From: Bacteroides sp.
GTDB taxonomy: Bacteria; Bacteroidota; Bacteroidia; Bacteroidales; GCA-2748055
NCBI GenBank assembly: GCA_011048475.1
Contig: DSDZ01000133.1
Span: 1 to 12,491 of the forward strand
DNA length: 12,491 bases
Direction: 5' to 3'
The notes beneath the pieces were generated by a model. That model was not told the origin of the DNA, ran no database searches, and saw only the letters and a program-made list of their open reading frames with translations. Positions 1-6,233 of this stretch are shown piece by piece. Within the stretch, counting starts at the first letter, position 1. The number at the start of each line of letters is the position of its first letter. Position numbers and translations under genes: made by a program.

Positions 1-70
1 ATATAGTACTGGCAATTTCATAATATATGTTTATGCAAGCTAATTTATATTGCAAAGATATAAAAAAATA

Positions 71-97
71 TTATTACTATGCAATACATAGTAGTAA
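71..97. repeat. AT-rich inverted repeat upstream of DUF2797 gene
   Basis: An 11-base left arm (TTATTACTATG, 71-81) and an 11-base right arm (CATAGTAGTAA, 87-97) surround a 5-base spacer (CAATA). All positions pair, one of them as G-T. It lies 36 bases before the DUF2797 start codon. On the minus strand it is followed by a T-rich run (complement of 61-70), so it could end a transcript reading leftwards. On the plus strand it would fold in the leader or act as an operator. The pairing is directly visible; the function is not known. Confidence 0.5.
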
Positions 98-132
98 AAA
101 TATTCAAAAAATGATTTTGTATCTTTCGGCAT

Positions 133-936
133 ATGAAAATGACAGGAAACCTGAGAAAGATGGAGAGTACCCACCGGGAAGTGGTCCGTTACACGCTGGT
201 ACTGGATGGGCACAGGATTGATATGAACGGACTGATCGGCTGCGGGCTGTTGATGGAATACCTGGGGAAGATCCACTGTATCAGGTGTGGCAGGGAGACC
301 AGGAAATCCTTCGCCCAGGGGTACTGTTACCCTTGTTACATGTCCGCTCCTGAAACCGAGGAATGTGTGCTGAAGCCTGAGCTCTGCAGGGCGCACGAGG
401 GGATCGCCAGGGACATGGATTATGCAAAGGAGCATTGTTTGATCGAGCATGTGGTGTACCTGGCTGTCACGAGCGGACTGAAAGTGGGAGTGACCAGGCA
501 TACCCAGATCCCCACCCGGTGGATCGACCAGGGAGCCATCCGCGCAGTTGAACTGGCCAGGACCCCCAACAGGTATACAGCGGGACTGGTGGAGGTGGCC
601 ATGAAAGCCCACATCCTGGACAAGACCAACTGGAGGAAAATGCTTTCCGGGGAAGTGTTCCCCGAAGTGGACCTGATAGCCGGAAAATCAATGCTGGCCG
701 GCCGGCTGCCGGCTGATCTCCGGAGTTATGTCACCCCGTCAAAGGAGATCTTTGAATTCAGTTACCCGGTGACCGAATACCCGGCAAAGGTGAAAAGTCT
801 CGACTTTGATAAGGATCCGGTTGTATCGGGAATCCTGAAGGGGATCAGGGGCCAGTACCTGATTTTCGCAGATAACAGGGTGATCAACCTACGGAAGTTC
901 GGCGGATATATGATCCGGTTGAAGACAACCGGTTAA
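133..936 (+). CDS. DUF2797 family protein (zinc-binding, GIY-YIG-like core)
   Basis: This 267-residue protein matches the DUF2797 family, whose biochemical role is not established. The N-terminus (MKMTGNLRKM) fits the family's short lead into a GNLRKM motif, which supports the ATG at 133 over the in-frame ATG at 139. There is no clear Shine-Dalgarno site. Residues 49-68 hold two CxxC pairs (C49/C52 and C65/C68), a likely zinc knuckle, with further C78, C85 and H88. Residues about 107-160 read VYL, then KVGVTR, then TRWIDQGA, then a helix with E154. That order resembles a GIY-YIG nuclease core, with the second motif VG at 118-119, R129 and E154. The family call is strong; the nuclease resemblance is my inference. 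The gene is likely monocistronic. Its stop codon overlaps that of the convergent kinase gene. Confidence 0.9.
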   Translation: MKMTGNLRKMESTHREVVRYTLVLDGHRIDMNGLIGCGLLMEYLGKIHCIRCGRETRKSFAQGYCYPCYMSAPETEECVLKPELCRAHEGIARDMDYAKEHCLIEHVVYLAVTSGLKVGVTRHTQIPTRWIDQGAIRAVELARTPNRYTAGLVEVAMKAHILDKTNWRKMLSGEVFPEVDLIAGKSMLAGRLPADLRSYVTPSKEIFEFSYPVTEYPAKVKSLDFDKDPVVSGILKGIRGQYLIFADNRVINLRKFGGYMIRLKTTG

Positions 937-1913
937 CTTTCCAGTGACCGGATCTCCCTTCGGAGGATTTCCCAGTGGGACTCGTCCATTTTAGCTCCTT
1001 CCTGTTCGATGATCCTCCCGGCCAGGATTGCACCCATTTTCCCGCAGGTCTCCAGGGACTGCTCCCTGATCCGGCCGTAGATGAAGCCTGATGCATAAAG
1101 ATCCCCCGCACCCGTCGTATCCAACGGTTTGGAAGGCCGCACACCGATCCTGACCATTTCTCCGCCTGATACACAGAATGATCCCTCGGCCCCCAGCTTG
1201 ATCACCACCACTTCGGTATCCTGCTGGAATTCCATCGCGGCCGCTTCCGGTGTGGTCTCGGTCAGTGCGGTGATCTCCTCCTCGTTGGCGAAGAGCACAT
1301 CCACGTACTTATGGATCATTGCATTGAAAAAATCCTGGTTTCTGGCCACCACATTGAAACTGGCCAGATCCATGAAGATCTTCATCCTTGCCTCGGATGC
1401 CAGCCGGAGGGACTTTTCCAGCATTTCGCTGTTCTGCACCAGGTAGCCCTCCACATAAAAAAAATCATACCCTTCAAAAATATCACGGCTGATGTCGTCC
1501 GCAGAAAGATCAATGGCCGCCCCCAGGTATGTGGCGAAGGTTCTTTCCGAATCGGAGGAGACCAGGGCCATGGCCCTGCCCGTTTCAATCATGGAGCGAA
1601 AGAGGATGGGTTTGATATGGTTCACCTGCATATCCTTTTTGAAGAACTTACCCATGTCGTCGACGCCGACCTTCCCCACAAATCCTGTTTCAATCCCCAG
1701 GTGGGCAAGACCGTGGATGGTGTTGGCGGCAGATCCGCCGGAGGCTTTTGTTTTCGGCATCCCGGCCGTCTCTGCGTGGATGAAGTTGGATGTGTCCCGG
1801 TCCACCAGGGTCATGCTGCCTTTGACCAGTCCGAAGCTGTCAAGGATGGCATCACTGTTGATCATCGTAATGATGTCCACAAGGGCATTCCCCATTCCAA
1901 GAACTTTCGCCAT
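933..1913 (-). CDS. PfkB-family carbohydrate/adenosine kinase
   Basis: A 326-residue ribokinase/PfkB-superfamily kinase, probably an adenosine or nucleoside/sugar kinase that uses ATP to phosphorylate a 5' or terminal hydroxyl in the cytoplasm. The N-terminal substrate region contains ASGGSAANT at about 57-65, with the conserved Gly-Gly and Asn64. The C-terminal PfkB signature DTTGAGD spans 265-271, making Asp271 the catalytic base. Length is normal for the family. The start MAKVLGMGNALVDI is the typical first beta strand. Its leader is A-rich and lacks a Shine-Dalgarno site. The AKVLGMGNALVD/GGSAANT pattern is the type usually labelled adenosine kinase in Bacteroidota. The exact substrate (adenosine, ribose, fructose or another sugar) cannot be settled by reading. 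The gene is divergent from the tRNA-Asn and convergent with the DUF2797 gene. Confidence 0.9.
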   Translation of the reverse strand: MAKVLGMGNALVDIITMINSDAILDSFGLVKGSMTLVDRDTSNFIHAETAGMPKTKASGGSAANTIHGLAHLGIETGFVGKVGVDDMGKFFKKDMQVNHIKPILFRSMIETGRAMALVSSDSERTFATYLGAAIDLSADDISRDIFEGYDFFYVEGYLVQNSEMLEKSLRLASEARMKIFMDLASFNVVARNQDFFNAMIHKYVDVLFANEEEITALTETTPEAAAMEFQQDTEVVVIKLGAEGSFCVSGGEMVRIGVRPSKPLDTTGAGDLYASGFIYGRIREQSLETCGKMGAILAGRIIEQEGAKMDESHWEILRREIRSLES

Positions 1914-1998
1914 TTTTTAAAATTTCATTAAACATATAAATATTTCGATACCCTGGATCTGATACGTAATACAGGCAGAAAGGTTTTTTGGGTATAGT

Positions 1999-2030
1999 AT
2001 TGTTTAATTGATGAAAAGAAGCTATTTTTG
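1999..2030 (+). promoter_or_regulatory. Candidate Bacteroidota promoter for tRNA-Asn
   Basis: TATTTTTG at 2023-2030 matches the Bacteroidota primary sigma -7 consensus TAnnTTTG. ATTG at 1999-2002 is one base away from the -33 consensus TTTG. The spacer is 20 bases, within the usual 19-21. Transcription would begin near 2036, about 40 bases before the mature tRNA 5' end. This is a consensus match only. Confidence 0.5.
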
Positions 2031-2077
2031 GCTCGCCTGATTAGGGAACCTTCAGGCCTGTTCTCAGGGACAAAAAT

Positions 2078-2151
2078 TCCTCAGTAGCTCAGCTGGTTAG
2101 AGCGGCGGACTGTTAATCCGTAGGTCGTAGGTTCGAATCCTACCTGGGGAG
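2078..2151 (+). tRNA. tRNA-Asn (anticodon GUU)
   Basis: The full cloverleaf can be drawn by eye. The acceptor stem is TCCTCAG (2078-2084) with CTGGGGA (2144-2150), containing one G-U pair, and the discriminator is G2151. The D stem is GCTC/GAGC. The anticodon stem GCGGA/TCCGT encloses the loop CTGTTAA, with anticodon GTT at 2112-2114. The T stem GTAGG/CCTAC encloses TTCGAAT. CCA is not fully encoded; the next bases are CAA. The final 12 bases are overlapped in antisense by the end of the lipoprotein gene. No terminator hairpin is seen immediately downstream. Confidence 0.97.
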
Positions 2152-2802
2152 CAATTGACTTTCCGCCTTCACCCTTTTCAGTTCCAGCAGTCCGTCCCTC
2201 ATTTCCGCCGATTTCTTATCCGATCCGCCGTAAATACTTGTCTGATCGTTAATAATCAAACTGTTATGCTGATTAATCGTCAGGTTGTACGTTTCTGCAG
2301 AGATGTACACATCGCCCCCTGCGGAAAACCTGAACGCGAAATCCACATTGTTTTTATCGGTGATGACCACCTCTGTTTCTGCGCCGGTGGACAGGGTTCC
2401 GTGCTCGATGAAGTCCACGATCTCCTCACCGGTCCAGTGGTATGAGCAAAATTCATACAGGGTATAACTGGTGCTGTTCCGAAAGGAATAGGTGATCCCG
2501 GTGACGGTGACGGCCTTGGTGGTGGAGGCTGTTCCACCCTTCCCTTCGGCCGTTAGGAAAACGGTGTAGGTATCGGGTTTCTCGAACTGGTGGACCGGGG
2601 ATTCCTCTGTAGAATTTTCTCCGTCGCCGAAATCCCAGCTGTAGGTTGAGGCATTCGTCGACAGATTTGTGAACTGGATGAGTTCACCCACTTCGGCGGG
2701 TGTGGTAAATGAAAAATCAGCGGAGGGTTCCCTGGTGCAGGAAGCGGAATTGAGGAGCAGCATCAATGCAATCCCGGCAAAGGGAATGATCAGTCTTTTC
2801 AT
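2140..2802 (-). CDS. PKD-domain lipoprotein of unknown function
   Basis: A 220-residue exported protein. Residues 1-21 form a signal peptide (MKR, then a hydrophobic stretch), and Cys22 sits in SASC, a loose lipobox compatible with Bacteroidota lipoproteins. One PKD domain covers about 27-101, with the hallmark WDFGDG at 56-61 and a closing TYTV strand at 78-81. PKD domains are Ig-like folds used in surface adhesion or ligand binding. I do not recognise the C-terminal part (about 103-220), which is rich in beta-type sequence with many Thr, Ser and Asn. The stop codon TAG (complement of 2140-2142) lies inside the T arm of tRNA-Asn, so the last residues are encoded antisense to the tRNA. It lies 59 bases after the UPF0316 gene with no terminator between, so it may be the last gene of that operon or have its own weak promoter. 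Confidence 0.85.
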   Translation of the reverse strand: MKRLIIPFAGIALMLLLNSASCTREPSADFSFTTPAEVGELIQFTNLSTNASTYSWDFGDGENSTEESPVHQFEKPDTYTVFLTAEGKGGTASTTKAVTVTGITYSFRNSTSYTLYEFCSYHWTGEEIVDFIEHGTLSTGAETEVVITDKNNVDFAFRFSAGGDVYISAETYNLTINQHNSLIINDQTSIYGGSDKKSAEMRDGLLELKRVKAESQLLPR

Positions 2803-2861
2803 TCTTTCAGGTTTTAGGGGTTTGGAAAAGGAAAGGTATGAAAATTTTTGATTCTTTCACG

Positions 2862-3425
2862 CTACCGGGCCTGTGCCCTTCGCCGCAAAAGCTTCCGAGA
2901 CCGGGGCATGTAGGTGCCGTTGCTTACGAACCGCATGTCCTCGATGGTATAAAAAGCCTTGGGATTGAATTTTTTGATGATGCTTACCACCTCCGACATC
3001 GCCTTTCTCTGCATGATGATATACAGGATCCCGACTTCTCCCTCCCTTCCCTGGCCTGTGACGGAAGTGACCGGGTAACCTGATTCACGGAGGCTGTTGA
3101 TCAGCTCGACCGGGTCGGTCCTGGTGATCACCCTGATCAACTCATGCCCCAGTGCCAGCCGCGATTCGATGCGCATCCCGATGTAGGTGCCCAGGGCAAA
3201 TCCGCCAGCATATCCCACATAGGTCATCCAGTTCTCCAGGTTCACCATCACCCTGGAAATGGTGATCACCCATACCAGCGACTGGAAGAAACCGACCACC
3301 GGCGCATAATTCCGGTATCCCTTTGCGATCAGGATCACCCTGATCGTATCCATGGATACATCCACGATCCTGGCAAGCAGGATCAGGATCGGCAGAATGA
3401 TAAAATCGAAAACCGGACTTTCCAT
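2862..3425 (-). CDS. UPF0316 / DUF2179 membrane protein
   Basis: A 187-residue inner-membrane protein of the UPF0316 type, with an N-terminal DUF5698-like membrane part and a C-terminal DUF2179 domain. Numbered from the ATG at 3425, hydrophobic segments lie at about 6-22, 40-60 and 67-85. The first leads into the conserved ARIVDVSMDTIRVI motif. The second carries GFFQSLVWVI, followed by NLENW and a glycine-rich third segment (YAGGFALGTYIGM). The soluble tail (about 97-160) resembles the small alpha/beta DUF2179 fold. I chose the ATG at 3425 because the family usually starts just before the first helix. An upstream GTG at 3455 would add 10 residues and overlap the preceding gene by 19 bases. 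The gene begins 11 bases after the deoxyhypusine-synthase-like gene, so it is almost certainly co-transcribed with the polyamine genes. Function is unknown; a role in polyamine transport or sensing would be inference from position. Confidence 0.88.
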   Translation of the reverse strand: MESPVFDFIILPILILLARIVDVSMDTIRVILIAKGYRNYAPVVGFFQSLVWVITISRVMVNLENWMTYVGYAGGFALGTYIGMRIESRLALGHELIRVITRTDPVELINSLRESGYPVTSVTGQGREGEVGILYIIMQRKAMSEVVSIIKKFNPKAFYTIEDMRFVSNGTYMPRSRKLLRRRAQAR

Positions 3426-3436
3426 GATGTTTCTGT

Positions 3437-4453
3437 TTAAAATATTGATGCCCACCTTCGGGGCCTGCGCTGCTGCCAGTCATCCCTGTGATACACATAA
3501 CTGACAATGAGCGGAAGCACCGTTGTGGCCTCCGCATAGACCATCTGCTCGAAGGTCGTATCCACTTTTCCCCAGGAGGAAGCTTCTTTCAGGGTGCTGC
3601 TTGAACAGGCCCCGTCGCGCACATCGGCCACGGTGATCTGGACCGCGTATTTGTGCATGGGGACCTCCCTGCCCAGGATCTCCGCGCAAACCACCGTGTC
3701 CTGGGCAAAATTCTTGGGAACCCCTCCGCCGATCATGAACAGGCCACTCACCGGCGCCTGCATCTTGATCATGGTCAGTTCCCTGAAATCCTTCACCGAG
3801 TCGATGGACACATGGGCTTCCGGATGTTCCCACTGATGCTTGACCAGGCCGAAGCCTGCACTGCTGTCGCTGAATGCTGGGCAGAAGACGGGAACACCCA
3901 TCTCATAGGCCGCCAGGACCAGCGAATCTTTGGTCTTCTCCCTTCCCGTAAGGTACCTGCCCATTTCGCGGATGAATTCCCTGCTGGAACAGACCCCGGG
4001 CTTCATTCCGTCGGCGATTTTGCGGATGGTCATGTCGCACTCCTGCAGTTGCTCCTCATCTATGTAGGTGTCGTAGATGCGGTCGATATACAAATCTCTC
4101 AGCATTTCGTCATCCACATGGGGTGAACCTTTGTAATGGTGGAATCCAAGGGCTTCGAAAAAATCCATATCCACCACCGACGCTCCGGTGGCCACCACTG
4201 CATCCACCATCCCGCTGCGGATCATGTCCGTGTATATTTGCAGACAGCCACCGGCGCCGGTGCTGCCTGCCAGGGTGAGGATCAGGGTGCATTCCGGATC
4301 TTTGACCATCCGGTGCAGGATCTCAGCAGCCCGGGCGGTGTCCCTCGAAGTGAAAGACATCTCCTTCATGCCATCGATGATGGGGGTGGAATCAAAGGAT
4401 TTGATGTCGATGTGTTGAATTTTTTCAGCCAGTAGATCTTTCTTCTTTCCCAT
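3437..4453 (-). CDS. speY: Deoxyhypusine synthase-like protein, probable homospermidine synthase
   Basis: This 338-residue protein belongs to the deoxyhypusine synthase (DHS) family. The NAD-binding part shows LAGSTGAGG (61-69) and VVATGASVVDMDF (87-99). The catalytic region has SWGK at 293-296, where Lys296 matches the lysine that carries the aminobutyl imine in eukaryotic and archaeal DHS, followed by VYAEATTVLPLIVSYV. Bacteria lack eIF5A, so true hypusine formation is unlikely. Bacterial homologues (SpeY in cyanobacteria) make homospermidine by aminobutyl transfer. It sits 12 bases downstream of agmatinase, which makes putrescine, and this supports that reaction in the cytoplasm. The aminobutyl donor (putrescine or spermidine) cannot be read from sequence. 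The C-terminal RRPRRWASIF is basic and probably lineage-specific. The family call is firm; the product is inferred from context. Confidence 0.9.
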   Translation of the reverse strand: MGKKKDLLAEKIQHIDIKSFDSTPIIDGMKEMSFTSRDTARAAEILHRMVKDPECTLILTLAGSTGAGGCLQIYTDMIRSGMVDAVVATGASVVDMDFFEALGFHHYKGSPHVDDEMLRDLYIDRIYDTYIDEEQLQECDMTIRKIADGMKPGVCSSREFIREMGRYLTGREKTKDSLVLAAYEMGVPVFCPAFSDSSAGFGLVKHQWEHPEAHVSIDSVKDFRELTMIKMQAPVSGLFMIGGGVPKNFAQDTVVCAEILGREVPMHKYAVQITVADVRDGACSSSTLKEASSWGKVDTTFEQMVYAEATTVLPLIVSYVYHRDDWQQRRPRRWASIF

Positions 4454-4465
4454 GATCGCAGAAAA

Positions 4466-5308
4466 TCAATGATAACGGTAACTTAAAATTTTATATATCA
4501 GTTTTGCTGCCAAAAAATCGGGCGCCTTGTTGGTTTCTGTGGGACAAAGCTCCACCACGTCAAATCCGACAACCTCTTTTTCCCGGGACACCCTCCGCAA
4601 CAATGCCAGGAGACTGTACCAGTCCATTCCCCCCGGTTCGGGAGTTCCTGTGGAGGGCATGACGGAGGGATCCAGCACATCCAGATCCAGGGTCAGGTAC
4701 ACCTGCTGGTTCAGCGTGGCCATCACCCGGTCTATCCAGTCCGGGTCACTGACGATCTGCTCCTGGAAAAAGAACCTTCCCGGATCCATGTGCTTTTTCT
4801 CAGAAATATCCATGCTCCGGATGCCCGCCTGGGTAACCGGACAGAGTTCACGGACCCTTGCCATGACACATGCATGGTTGAGAAGGCTTCCCAGGTATTC
4901 CTCCCGGAGATCCGCGTGTGCATCCATCTGAAGCACGGACATTCCGGGATACTTCTGGTGGTGTGCCCGGACAGCTCCCAGGGAGACAGAATGCTCTCCC
5001 CCGATGGTCACCACGAATTTGTCCCGCTCCAGCCATTCTTCCACCCGCTCCTGTACGGCCTTCACCATGGTTTCGGGATCCCTGCCTTCGGTGACCGGCT
5101 CGTCGGTGTGGATCCCCCGCCTGTAAACCTCGCTGTCAGTTTCGATGTCGTACAGTTCCATGTTGGCCGAAGCTTCTATGATCGCAGCCGGTCCCCTGTC
5201 AGCTCCTTTGATCCACGTACTGGTACCGTCATAGGGAACGGGGACCAGTACGATCCCCGAATCCGCCGGGTTCCCGTACGCTCCTGCAATGTCACCGAAA
5301 TTGTTCAT
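4466..5308 (-). CDS. speB: Agmatinase (ureohydrolase)
   Basis: A 280-residue arginase/agmatinase-family enzyme that hydrolyses agmatine to putrescine and urea with a binuclear manganese centre. All six expected metal ligands are visible: His106 in GGEHS, Asp129, His131 and Asp133 in MDAHADLR, and Asp208 and Asp210 in LDLDVLDP. The N-terminus carries the family's VPYDGTSTWIKGADRGPAAI region (24-43), and NHACVMARV (144-152) lines the substrate site. Length is typical. It starts 3 bases after the decarboxylase stop, in the string TGAGGAATG, where GAGG may act as a ribosome site and suggests translational coupling. The neighbouring arginine decarboxylase favours agmatine over arginine, guanidinobutyrate or formiminoglutamate as substrate. 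Confidence 0.95.
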   Translation of the reverse strand: MNNFGDIAGAYGNPADSGIVLVPVPYDGTSTWIKGADRGPAAIIEASANMELYDIETDSEVYRRGIHTDEPVTEGRDPETMVKAVQERVEEWLERDKFVVTIGGEHSVSLGAVRAHHQKYPGMSVLQMDAHADLREEYLGSLLNHACVMARVRELCPVTQAGIRSMDISEKKHMDPGRFFFQEQIVSDPDWIDRVMATLNQQVYLTLDLDVLDPSVMPSTGTPEPGGMDWYSLLALLRRVSREKEVVGFDVVELCPTETNKAPDFLAAKLIYKILSYRYH

Positions 5309-5311
5309 TCC

Positions 5312-5896
5312 TCAGCTTTGTATCACAGGATGATAATAGGAGGTGAAGCAGAGGGCGGTGAGCGCCGTGCCGTGGGCTTTCCTGGGAATAAAGGATTCGG
5401 AAAGGATCCGGGGATCGCCCAGCTCGTACCTGTCCGAATACCCGTGCTCGTAAAGCTCCTCCAGACTGGCTTTGAGCCTTCTTTCCAGTTCCCGCAAATC
5501 GTAGTTGCCTTCGTGCTCGCAAACCAGGCCCCCGTACCTCGATCCGCTGCTGCGGTCGTACAGCCATGCATAAATGATCCCGGCGGTGGCCTGCTCCCCT
5601 TTGCCCGCATTGCAGACGGACATGATGGACTCCAGAACAGCACCATGGGTGATCCGTTCGGGACGGTCGATCCGGGTGGCAATCTCCGGCAGGATGGATG
5701 AGTAGGTCATGATGTTGCACATCTCGATCTGTGCAGCTTTGAGTGCCAGGTGATACGAACCTGCATGGATGGCGATGTCGCTTTCACCGGTACCCGAGGT
5801 TTCAAAATAATGTGCGGGAACCCTGTTCCCTGTGTAAAAACCGCCTGTTCCTACAGGCAGGATCTTTTTTTGTTCGATTGTCAGTATGTCTTGCAT
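5312..5896 (-). CDS. Pyruvoyl-dependent arginine decarboxylase
   Basis: This 194-residue protein is of the PvlArgDC type, which decarboxylates arginine to agmatine. The proenzyme self-cleaves, and the serine at the new N-terminus becomes a pyruvoyl cofactor. The cleavage site is visible as Tyr-Ser-Ser-Ile-Leu-Pro at 65-70, with cleavage expected between Ser66 and Ser67. Other family features are GTGGFYTG near the N-terminus, GSYHLALKAAQIEMCNIM before the site, and the GAVLESIM and GEQATAGIIYA segments in the alpha part. It is the first recognised enzyme of the polyamine operon and is followed immediately by agmatinase. The ATG at 5896 is preceded by GGAAAATC, a weak ribosome site, and by a leader that carries a hairpin and a small ORF. 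Confidence 0.93.
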   Translation of the reverse strand: MQDILTIEQKKILPVGTGGFYTGNRVPAHYFETSGTGESDIAIHAGSYHLALKAAQIEMCNIMTYSSILPEIATRIDRPERITHGAVLESIMSVCNAGKGEQATAGIIYAWLYDRSSGSRYGGLVCEHEGNYDLRELERRLKASLEELYEHGYSDRYELGDPRILSESFIPRKAHGTALTALCFTSYYHPVIQS

Positions 5897-5935
5897 GATT
5901 TTCCATTTTTTTGGTGATGAAACAAAATTGATAAA

Positions 5936-5960
5936 CCACCAGGGTTCCTTGTCCCGGTGG
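5936..5960 (-). promoter_or_regulatory. Hairpin in the polyamine operon leader
   Basis: CCACC (5936-5940) pairs with GGTGG (5956-5960), and GGG (5942-5944) pairs with CCC (5953-5955). One A is bulged and the loop is 8 bases. In the minus-strand transcript the loop contains AAGGA, and the hairpin is followed by TTTATCAATTTTGTTT, an imperfect T-rich tract. It sits 20 bases after the stop of the 42-codon ORF and 39 bases before the decarboxylase start. It could be a weak terminator, an attenuator or a processing site. Confidence 0.45.
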
Positions 5961-5979
5961 AAAAAATGGAAATGGGTGT

Positions 5980-6108
5980 TCAGACCCTGATCTTGATTCT
6001 CAGGTAAAAAAGGAAATACAGCAGGTGGACGGTATACAGGTTCAGCCAGTACCGCAGAAAACCTCCCGGGATCGGAAGCAGACCTTTGTATTTCCCTGCA
6101 AACGGCAT
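5980..6108 (-). CDS. Candidate 42-residue membrane small ORF in the operon leader
   Basis: An ATG at 6108 opens 42 codons ending in TGA at 5980-5982. The predicted peptide starts MPFAGKYKGLLPIPGGF and continues into an aromatic, hydrophobic stretch (about 18-35, including YWLNLYTVHLLYFLFYL). It ends with the basic tail RIKIRV, giving the look of a single-pass membrane microprotein. Codon choice (CTG, ATC, CCG) resembles the neighbouring genes and stands out from the AT-rich DNA just upstream. An in-frame TAA directly precedes the ATG, so this is the earliest start. It lies between a promoter candidate and the arginine decarboxylase gene, on the same strand. I do not recognise a family. It may be a real small protein, a leader peptide or a chance frame. 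Confidence 0.4.
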   Translation of the reverse strand: MPFAGKYKGLLPIPGGFLRYWLNLYTVHLLYFLFYLRIKIRV

Positions 6109-6161
6109 TTACGTAAGTAACTAATTAGTAGATAATTATAATTAACTTTGCAAAAGTGGTT

Positions 6162-6194
6162 CAAAAGTATATAAAAATATAATACAATGCCATA
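6162..6194 (-). promoter_or_regulatory. Candidate promoter for small ORF and polyamine operon
   Basis: On the minus strand TACTTTTG (complement of 6162-6169) is a full match to the Bacteroidota -7 consensus TAnnTTTG. TATG (complement of 6191-6194), 21 bases upstream, is one base off the -33 TTTG. Transcription would start near 6155, before the 42-codon ORF. The surrounding 6110-6230 is strongly AT-rich. A second TTTTG and an opposite-strand TAACTTTG (6143-6150) lie close by, so the exact site is uncertain. Confidence 0.4.
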
Positions 6195-6233
6195 CAACGG
6201 GTAAAAAAAACGACAATTGGCCCGGATTTTTTC

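Noticed and set aside
40..612. A 190-codon minus-strand open frame over the start of DUF2797
   Set aside because: The plus strand carries the conserved zinc motifs and a family-typical N-terminus; the minus frame has none.
1311..1931. A 206-codon plus-strand open frame inside the kinase gene
   Set aside because: It is the complement of a complete PfkB kinase and has His/Gly-rich, motif-free translation.
3426..3455. GTG start at 3455 for the UPF0316 gene
   Set aside because: It would add ten residues not typical for the family and overlap the upstream gene by 19 bases; the ATG at 3425 fits the conserved first helix. It is not fully excluded.
3437..4453. True deoxyhypusine synthase acting on eIF5A
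   Set aside because: Bacteria do not have eIF5A, and the gene sits next to putrescine-forming enzymes, so a polyamine-forming role is more likely.
4790..5701. A 303-codon plus-strand open frame across agmatinase and arginine decarboxylase
   Set aside because: Both minus-strand genes have all catalytic motifs. The plus frame spans two genes and shows no recognisable domain.
6143..6150. TAACTTTG on the plus strand as a promoter -7 box
   Set aside because: It matches the consensus, but there is no -33 element at the right distance and no plus-strand gene for the next 1.1 kb.
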